64,000 nucleotides of DNA from Zetaproteobacteria bacterium CG_4_9_14_3_um_filter_49_83 (GTDB lineage Bacteria; Pseudomonadota; Zetaproteobacteria; Mariprofundales; Mariprofundaceae). Below are positions 58,476-64,000 of the stretch, one piece after another. Location: assembly GCA_002791545.1 (NCBI GenBank), contig PFXG01000068.1, positions 31,189 through 95,188 on the forward strand, written 5' to 3'. Within the stretch, counting starts at the first letter, position 1, and each line of letters starts with the position of its first letter. The translations under genes and the position numbers were made by a program. The notes beneath the pieces were generated by a model. That model saw only the letters and a program-made list of their open reading frames with translations, ran no database searches and had not been told where the DNA came from.

Positions 58476-61400
58476 ATGCATAGATCTGGGCAGTCCGATG
58501 ATTCTAAAAAAGCGATCTCCACAATTAAAATCCACGCATCCTTCACACCCAAATTCAATCTCGCCTTTATGCAAAACTCGGTTCCCGTACTGCTGGAGCT
58601 GAGCATCGAAAACCATACTGATGATGATCTTGCCAGTCTTGAGCTTTCTCTCTCATCGTCGCCCTCCTTCGTCAAAAAAAGAGTCTGGCATATAGAGAGT
58701 ATTGGCCATCATCAGCGATTGCGCATTAAGCAACTCAATCTTGAGCTTGATAACCCCATGCTGATGAAATTGAACGAAGCGGAAATGGTGCAGGTATCTC
58801 TTTCGCTATCTCAGGGTGATGCGCTGCTTGCCGACTATGAGCAGGTTATCGAATTATTACCTCGCAACCACTGGGCCGGTGTTGATCACATGCCCGAAAT
58901 GATTGCTGCGCATGTATTGCCCAATGATCGCCAAGTTGAGCTGTTACTGAAAAAAACTGCCGAGATACTTCGTCGCAACAAAAGAGATGCTGCCCTCAAT
59001 GGCTACCAGGGTGGCCCGAAACGGGCGTGGGAACTCACTTCCGCCATCTGGGGAGCCATGGGCGCGATGGCGCTGGACTATTCCCTGCCACCATCCAGTT
59101 TTGAGTATCTGGGGCAAAAAGTACGCGCCCCCAATCAGATTGCTGATGCAGGGATTGCAACCTGCCTGGATCTAGCCGTATTGATATGTGCGACACTTGA
59201 GCAATGCGGATTAAACCCTGTGATTGTGTTTACCAAAGGGCACGCATTCGCCGGTGTCTGGTTAAAAGACGAGGATTTTTCAGCGGCAGTTGTCGATGAT
59301 GTGAGCGCACTGCGCAAACGCATCCAGCTTCAGGAGCTGATCGTCTTTGAAACCACGTTGCTGACACAGCGTCCGACGCCTTCACTCAAGCATGCCATTG
59401 CTATGGGAGTTCGGCAGGTCGAAGAGAAAGCAACAACCCCATTCGAGCTGCTGGTGGATATCAAACGCGCCAGAATGCAAAGGATCAAACCACTGGCAAG
59501 CGGAAGTGAAGCCCCTGCGGCAGAGAAGATAGAACAGGAAGAGCTGCCCATTGCATTCGATGAAGCTCCCGATCTGCCCGATGAGGAGATTCGCCGTTCT
59601 GATGAGACCGCCTCCAGGCCGGTTGATCGTTTGGAGCTGTGGCAACGAAAACTGCTAGATTTAACGCTGCGCAACAATCTGCTGAATTTCAAAACCAACA
59701 ATCGAACAATTGTGCTGGATGCACCAGAGCCCGGCCAACTGGAGGATCGTCTGGCTGACGGCAAGGTGCTTCGACTCAAGCCGCGTCCCGATCTAATGGA
59801 TGGAACGGATGCTCGTGACATCACGATTCATGAAGCACAGAGCAATGAGGATCTCCGCAAGCAACATGCACTGGATGCATTGAGGCGAGATGAAATTCTT
59901 GTTGCCATTAATGAAAAAGAGCTGGATGCACGGCTGACGGATCTCTACCGCGTAGCTCGCTCCACGCTCTCTGAAGGTGGGGCTAACACACTGTTTCTCG
60001 CCGTTGGCTTTCTTGTCTGGAATCGTGACAACAAGGATGAGCGAAAATTTCGGGCACCGCTTGTTTTGATTCCGGTGGTGTTAAATCGAAGAAGTGTTCG
60101 CGATGGCTTCAGTTTGACCCTGCATGATGATGAAGCGCGGTTTAACCCGACACTGGTGCAGATGTTGCGGCAGGATTTCGCACTTGAACTTCCAGTGGTT
60201 GATGGCGCTCTGCCCGAAGATGAGCATGGACTTGATGTTGATGGGATTTGGAGAGTGGTTTCTCAATCCGTTAAGGAGATTAAGGGGTGGGAGGTCTCCA
60301 GAGAGGTTGTTCTCTCTACCTTCTCCTTTGCAAAATATCTGATGTGGAAAGATCTGGTCGACAGAACCGAACAGCTGAAGCAGAACCCGGTTGTTCGGCA
60401 TCTGATCGATACCCCTCGTGATCCCTATCCCAACTACGTCGATTTTCCAGAACCGCGCACCCTTGATCAACTGCATTCGCCGCAGGAGACCTTTTGCCCA
60501 CTGCCAGCGGATTCATCGCAGCTTTCGGCTGTCATGGCCGCAGCCAGAGGTAAGGATTTTGTGCTGATCGGGCCACCGGGTACGGGCAAGAGTCAGACCA
60601 TTGCCAACCTGATCGCCCAGTGTCTGGCCGAACAGAAGACGGTACTGTTTGTTTCGGAGAAAATTGCCGCGCTGGATGTTGTCTACCGGCGCTTGCGGGA
60701 GGTGGGGCTGGGTGACTTTTGCCTTGAGCTGCACTCCAACAAGGCGCGAAAACTGGAGGTGTTGCAGCAACTGGGCAGAGCTTGGGCATCCAAAGGTAGC
60801 ATTGATGCAGCCGAGTGGCAGCGGGAGGCAGAGAAGCTCAAAACGGTTCGATTCCAGCTGAACGCATTTGTGAAGCAGCTCCATTGCAGACGATACAATG
60901 GCCTGACGGCCTACCGCGCCATTGGTCAGATGCTGGCGGGCAGTCATGTTGTGCATCTCGATTTAGCATGGCCCTCCCCCGATATCCACGATATCGATGC
61001 ACTTGATCAGTTGCGCGACCTGGCGGATCGACTGGATGTGAATGCTCGGGACGTTGGAAAAGTTGCTAACAATCCGTTGGCATATATCACCCATGATGCA
61101 TGGTCACCCCATTGGCAGCAGCAGATGGTCGCTGCCGCGCAACAGCTCGTTCCCCGAACGGCATCACTATCAGAAGCAGCGTCGAGCTTTGCCAGGACGA
61201 TAGGCGTAAGCATTGGTAAACTGAATGAGCGCACACGCCGGGGGCTGCGCCTGATGGCAACGGTACTTCCCAAAGCAGCGGGGCATGATTGGCAGTTTGT
61301 TCTGCGCCCGGATGCGCGAAGCCTGATCGATGGATTGCAGCACGGCACGTCCCTGATCCAGCAGCATCAACAGATCTTTCAACAGCTGTCTGCGCCCTAT

Positions 61401-63740
61401 CGACCCGAGGTGATCCGGCTTGATGCAAACTTGTTACGCCTACAGTGGCAGCAGGCCTGCGATACCTTCTGGCCCATGCGTTGGTTCAAGCAGCGCACCG
61501 TCCGCAAGCTTCTTGCCGAACATCTGCTCCAGCAACAACCCATTGAGGTAGCCGCTGATCTGGAGCGAATTGAGCAGCTTCGTACGCTGGAGGTAGAGAT
61601 CGGCAAGCTGGATTCAATGGGTGCAAAGACAGGCGGAATCTGGTGCAGTCTGACGACACAGCTCGACGAAACTGAACGCGTCATTCAATTTCAAAAAGAG
61701 ATATCCGGGGCAATTGCAGCACTATCGCAAGATCTGGATTCCGCAGTCAGCATAAAGTCAGCCATTGAGAAGCTGTTGGGCGTGGGAAACAGTTTACTGG
61801 ATTCAGCGGGGCCTGTTTGTGGTGCAGGCAGCCAGTTGATCCAATCATTGGATGCGTTCGATGCGGCTGTCGATCACTTTGCGCAACAGGCTGGCAATGA
61901 ATCGGAAGAGGTGATGCATGAGTGTGGCGACAATCCTGCTGTGCTCGCCAAAATCGGAGCCGCCATTCCATCCCGGCAGCAAAACCTTCGTTCATGGTGT
62001 GCCTGGCGCAAGGCTCGAAATGAAGCGGTCACCGTCGGCCTTGAGCCTTTGGTGCTTGGCCTAGAACAGGGGCAGATTGAACCGGGTTCGGTTCGTGATG
62101 CCTTTGAGACCAACTATTGCCGATGGTGGCTGAATAGCGTCGTCGATGGTGACGAGGTGCTGAGAAGCTTCGTTTCAGTTGAGCATGAAAAACGAATCGA
62201 AGATTTCAGAAAGCTGGATGATCGCTTTACGGAAATGACGCAACAATACATCCATGCCGGGCTGTGCGCCGATCTGCCCGATCAGAGCAACGTCACCAGA
62301 AAATCCGAATGGGGCATCTTGCGCCGGGAGCTTCAAAAGAAACGTGCACACAAGCCGCTCAGAGAATTAATCAGCCTGATGCCGGAGACGATCACCAAAT
62401 TGACCCCCTGCCTGCTGATGAGTCCGCTATCCATCGCTCAGTATCTATCGGTGGAAACGGCACTGTTTGATCTGGTGGTGTTTGATGAGGCCTCCCAGAT
62501 ATCGGTGTGGGATGCGATCGGCGCGATTGCGCGAGGCAAGCAGGTGGTCATGGTGGGCGATCCCAAGCAGCTGCCACCCACCTCTTTTTTCAACCGTGCC
62601 GCATCGAACAGTGATGATGATCTGGATGAGGATGTTGAGGCGGATCTGGAGAGCATTCTGGATGAGTGTATCGGCGCAAACCTGCCAACAATGAACCTTA
62701 GCTGGCACTATCGGAGCCGTCACGAAAGTCTGATTGCCTTTTCAAATCACCGTTACTACAACGGCGGTCTGGTCACCTTTCCATCTCCGGTTACCGATGA
62801 TCGCGCAGTCAGTCTACAACGAATAGCTGATGGCATGTATGAAAAAGGTGGCGCACGCATCAATAAGCCCGAAGCAAAAGCATTGGTCAGTGAGTTGGTG
62901 GGAAGATTGCTGGATCATACATTCCAGGCCTCGCAGCTCACGATTGGCGTGGTGACTTTCAATTCCGAACAGCAGCGCCTCATTGAGGATCTGTTGGATG
63001 AAGCAAGGCGGCAACACCCCGAAATCGAGCCCTATTTCGCCGAAGATGCACTGGAACCGGTCTTTGTTAAGAATCTTGAAAGCGTTCAGGGCGATGAGCG
63101 GGATATCATGTACTTCTCCATCGGCTATGGGCCTGATTTAGCAGGCAAAATATCCATGAACTTTGGCCCAATGAACCGGAGCGGCGGCGAACGACGTCTG
63201 AATGTAGCCATCACCCGTGCCCGCCATGAACTACGGGTGTTCAGCAGCCTTGGCCCGGAGCAGATTGATCTCTCCCGCACCCAGGCCAAAGGTGTTCACG
63301 ATTTAAAGCATTTTCTGGAGTTCGCAGAACGCGGAGCCAGCGCTCTGGCTGAAGCGGTCAGCGGTTCACAAGGAGGCTACGACAGCCCCTTCGAAGAGGC
63401 CGTAGCCAAAGCCCTGCGCAGCAAAGGCTGGGTGGTACACTCCCAGGTCGGCGTTTCATCGTTCAGAATAGACCTCGGCGTTGTTGATCCTGATGCGCCA
63501 GGCCGATACATCGCCGGTGTTGAGTGTGACGGCGCAACCTACCACAGATCAGCCACCGCCAGAGATCGCGACAAACTGCGCGAACAGGTTCTGCGCGGAC
63601 TGGGCTGGAAGATCGTTCGAATCTGGTCAACCGACTGGTGGATAAATGCACCAGATGCCTTGGAAAAAACGCATGTTCAACTCCAGCAGTTATTGGAGCA
63701 GGCACGAAATCATGGCAAAAAAGTAGCTGATGATGTGTGA
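58476..63740 (+). CDS. DUF4011-helicase-Vsr antiviral protein (Hhe-like)
   Basis: One protein of 1754 residues. Domains: N-terminal beta-rich part; a transglutaminase-like fold with TCLDLAVLI (Cys ~230), KGHAF (His ~255) and VDDVSAL (Asp ~273); DUF4011 from about 386 (LWQRKLLDLTLRNNLLNF); superfamily I helicase with Walker A GPPGTGKSQT (~699), VFDEASQIS (~1336), VGDPKQLPPTSFF, SWHYRSRHESL and LNVAITRARHELRVF; and a C-terminal Vsr/MTES_1575-type PDDEXK nuclease (SPFEEAVAKAL, FRIDLGVV ~1663, GVECDGATYHRS ~1683, GWKIVRIWSTDWW). This layout is that of the single-gene defence system hhe. The ATG at 58476 has GAGGGAGGG before it; a TTG 15 bases earlier is less likely. Confidence 0.88.
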   Translation: MHRSGQSDDSKKAISTIKIHASFTPKFNLAFMQNSVPVLLELSIENHTDDDLASLELSLSSSPSFVKKRVWHIESIGHHQRLRIKQLNLELDNPMLMKLNEAEMVQVSLSLSQGDALLADYEQVIELLPRNHWAGVDHMPEMIAAHVLPNDRQVELLLKKTAEILRRNKRDAALNGYQGGPKRAWELTSAIWGAMGAMALDYSLPPSSFEYLGQKVRAPNQIADAGIATCLDLAVLICATLEQCGLNPVIVFTKGHAFAGVWLKDEDFSAAVVDDVSALRKRIQLQELIVFETTLLTQRPTPSLKHAIAMGVRQVEEKATTPFELLVDIKRARMQRIKPLASGSEAPAAEKIEQEELPIAFDEAPDLPDEEIRRSDETASRPVDRLELWQRKLLDLTLRNNLLNFKTNNRTIVLDAPEPGQLEDRLADGKVLRLKPRPDLMDGTDARDITIHEAQSNEDLRKQHALDALRRDEILVAINEKELDARLTDLYRVARSTLSEGGANTLFLAVGFLVWNRDNKDERKFRAPLVLIPVVLNRRSVRDGFSLTLHDDEARFNPTLVQMLRQDFALELPVVDGALPEDEHGLDVDGIWRVVSQSVKEIKGWEVSREVVLSTFSFAKYLMWKDLVDRTEQLKQNPVVRHLIDTPRDPYPNYVDFPEPRTLDQLHSPQETFCPLPADSSQLSAVMAAARGKDFVLIGPPGTGKSQTIANLIAQCLAEQKTVLFVSEKIAALDVVYRRLREVGLGDFCLELHSNKARKLEVLQQLGRAWASKGSIDAAEWQREAEKLKTVRFQLNAFVKQLHCRRYNGLTAYRAIGQMLAGSHVVHLDLAWPSPDIHDIDALDQLRDLADRLDVNARDVGKVANNPLAYITHDAWSPHWQQQMVAAAQQLVPRTASLSEAASSFARTIGVSIGKLNERTRRGLRLMATVLPKAAGHDWQFVLRPDARSLIDGLQHGTSLIQQHQQIFQQLSAPYRPEVIRLDANLLRLQWQQACDTFWPMRWFKQRTVRKLLAEHLLQQQPIEVAADLERIEQLRTLEVEIGKLDSMGAKTGGIWCSLTTQLDETERVIQFQKEISGAIAALSQDLDSAVSIKSAIEKLLGVGNSLLDSAGPVCGAGSQLIQSLDAFDAAVDHFAQQAGNESEEVMHECGDNPAVLAKIGAAIPSRQQNLRSWCAWRKARNEAVTVGLEPLVLGLEQGQIEPGSVRDAFETNYCRWWLNSVVDGDEVLRSFVSVEHEKRIEDFRKLDDRFTEMTQQYIHAGLCADLPDQSNVTRKSEWGILRRELQKKRAHKPLRELISLMPETITKLTPCLLMSPLSIAQYLSVETALFDLVVFDEASQISVWDAIGAIARGKQVVMVGDPKQLPPTSFFNRAASNSDDDLDEDVEADLESILDECIGANLPTMNLSWHYRSRHESLIAFSNHRYYNGGLVTFPSPVTDDRAVSLQRIADGMYEKGGARINKPEAKALVSELVGRLLDHTFQASQLTIGVVTFNSEQQRLIEDLLDEARRQHPEIEPYFAEDALEPVFVKNLESVQGDERDIMYFSIGYGPDLAGKISMNFGPMNRSGGERRLNVAITRARHELRVFSSLGPEQIDLSRTQAKGVHDLKHFLEFAERGASALAEAVSGSQGGYDSPFEEAVAKALRSKGWVVHSQVGVSSFRIDLGVVDPDAPGRYIAGVECDGATYHRSATARDRDKLREQVLRGLGWKIVRIWSTDWWINAPDALEKTHVQLQQLLEQARNHGKKVADDV

Positions 63741-64000
63741 ACTCACCAGCGTTGAAAAATTGATCAAGTGGCTGCGCCACAGCGTGAGGGCATGACCGAC
63801 CGTGCGTTACTAGCAGATCGGCAAACTCGATTGGGCTAAAAGTAATCGAAATGGGGAAATGTTATGGTATTACTAAATGAAATCCTTACAGAGTACCCGG
63901 GTCAGCTTGGTACCCGGGTCAGCTTTGACATTTACACATTTGCTGGATCAAATTCGGGATGTCCAGTCATCGGGGGCAGGTCTATCATTATACCAACTTG
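63741..64000. other. Window end with tandem CCGGGTCAGCTT repeat
   Basis: TACCCGGGTCAGCTT occurs twice in tandem (about 63895-63922). An ATG at 63864 with GGGGAAA upstream opens a frame that runs to the window end (VLLNEILTEYPGQLGTRVSF...). Its first part is made of the repeat, so it is not called as a gene. Confidence 0.5.

Noticed and set aside
63864..64000. Partial gene at the window end
   Set aside because: The frame is formed mainly by the tandem CCGGGTCAGCTT repeat and has no recognisable protein pattern.

Overview
The window is a stretch of a Gram-negative proteobacterial chromosome. It carries outer-membrane assembly genes (bamB, bamE), a heptose epimerase for lipopolysaccharide, lipoproteins with clear lipoboxes, and the neighbourhoods der-bamB-yfgM, ratA-rnfH and carB-greA-DUF4149 known from gamma-like lineages. 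No 16S or other marker fixes the group. A marine gammaproteobacterium or a zetaproteobacterium would fit; this is inference from gene order.

Layout. 1-8.8 kb: signalling genes (a CheB-CheR fusion cut by the window start, an oxygen-sensing hemerythrin diguanylate cyclase) and an operon TPR protein - L,D-transpeptidase - DUF484/GGDEF protein - xerC. 9.0-16.9 kb: housekeeping genes (pentapeptide protein, hldD, bamE, ffh, FKBP isomerase, guaA, guaB), then tRNA-Gly, tRNA-Cys and tRNA-Leu. 17.4-22.1 kb: a sigma-54 activator facing a cluster that starts at a near-consensus -24/-12 promoter. The cluster encodes a MotA/ExbB-type channel protein, a MotB/ExbD-type anchor fused to a von Willebrand A domain, a lipoprotein and a frameshifted membrane protein. 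It is the best candidate here for an undescribed system. 22.1-25.9 kb: galT, an ATPase-like fragment, a GGDEF-EAL protein and a lipoprotein.

26.2-39.6 kb is an accessory defence island with every gene on the minus strand. An MmeI-like DNA methyltransferase without a visible nuclease stands at its upstream end; a helicase and a GIY-YIG nuclease stand at its downstream end. Together they could form a restriction-modification system interrupted by cargo. The cargo includes a coupled 57-codon gene with DUF6978 and DUF1828 genes, a toxin-antitoxin-SecB-like chaperone (TAC) module, a TOPRIM protein, a HigB/HigA-ImmA module with a perfect palindromic operator, and remnants of DUF3800, AlbA_2, DUF1016 and a second methyltransferase. 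Short repeats mark the cargo boundaries.

40.0-56.0 kb is again core: tRNA-Gln, ligA, thioredoxin and glutaredoxin-like genes, a Do-type protease, rnfH, ratA, der, bamB, yfgM, a PerM-type transporter, DUF4149, greA, carB and aspS. 56.2-58.1 kb holds a decayed group II intron. 58.5-63.7 kb holds one very large DUF4011-helicase-Vsr protein resembling the Hhe antiviral protein. The last 260 bases carry no firm gene.
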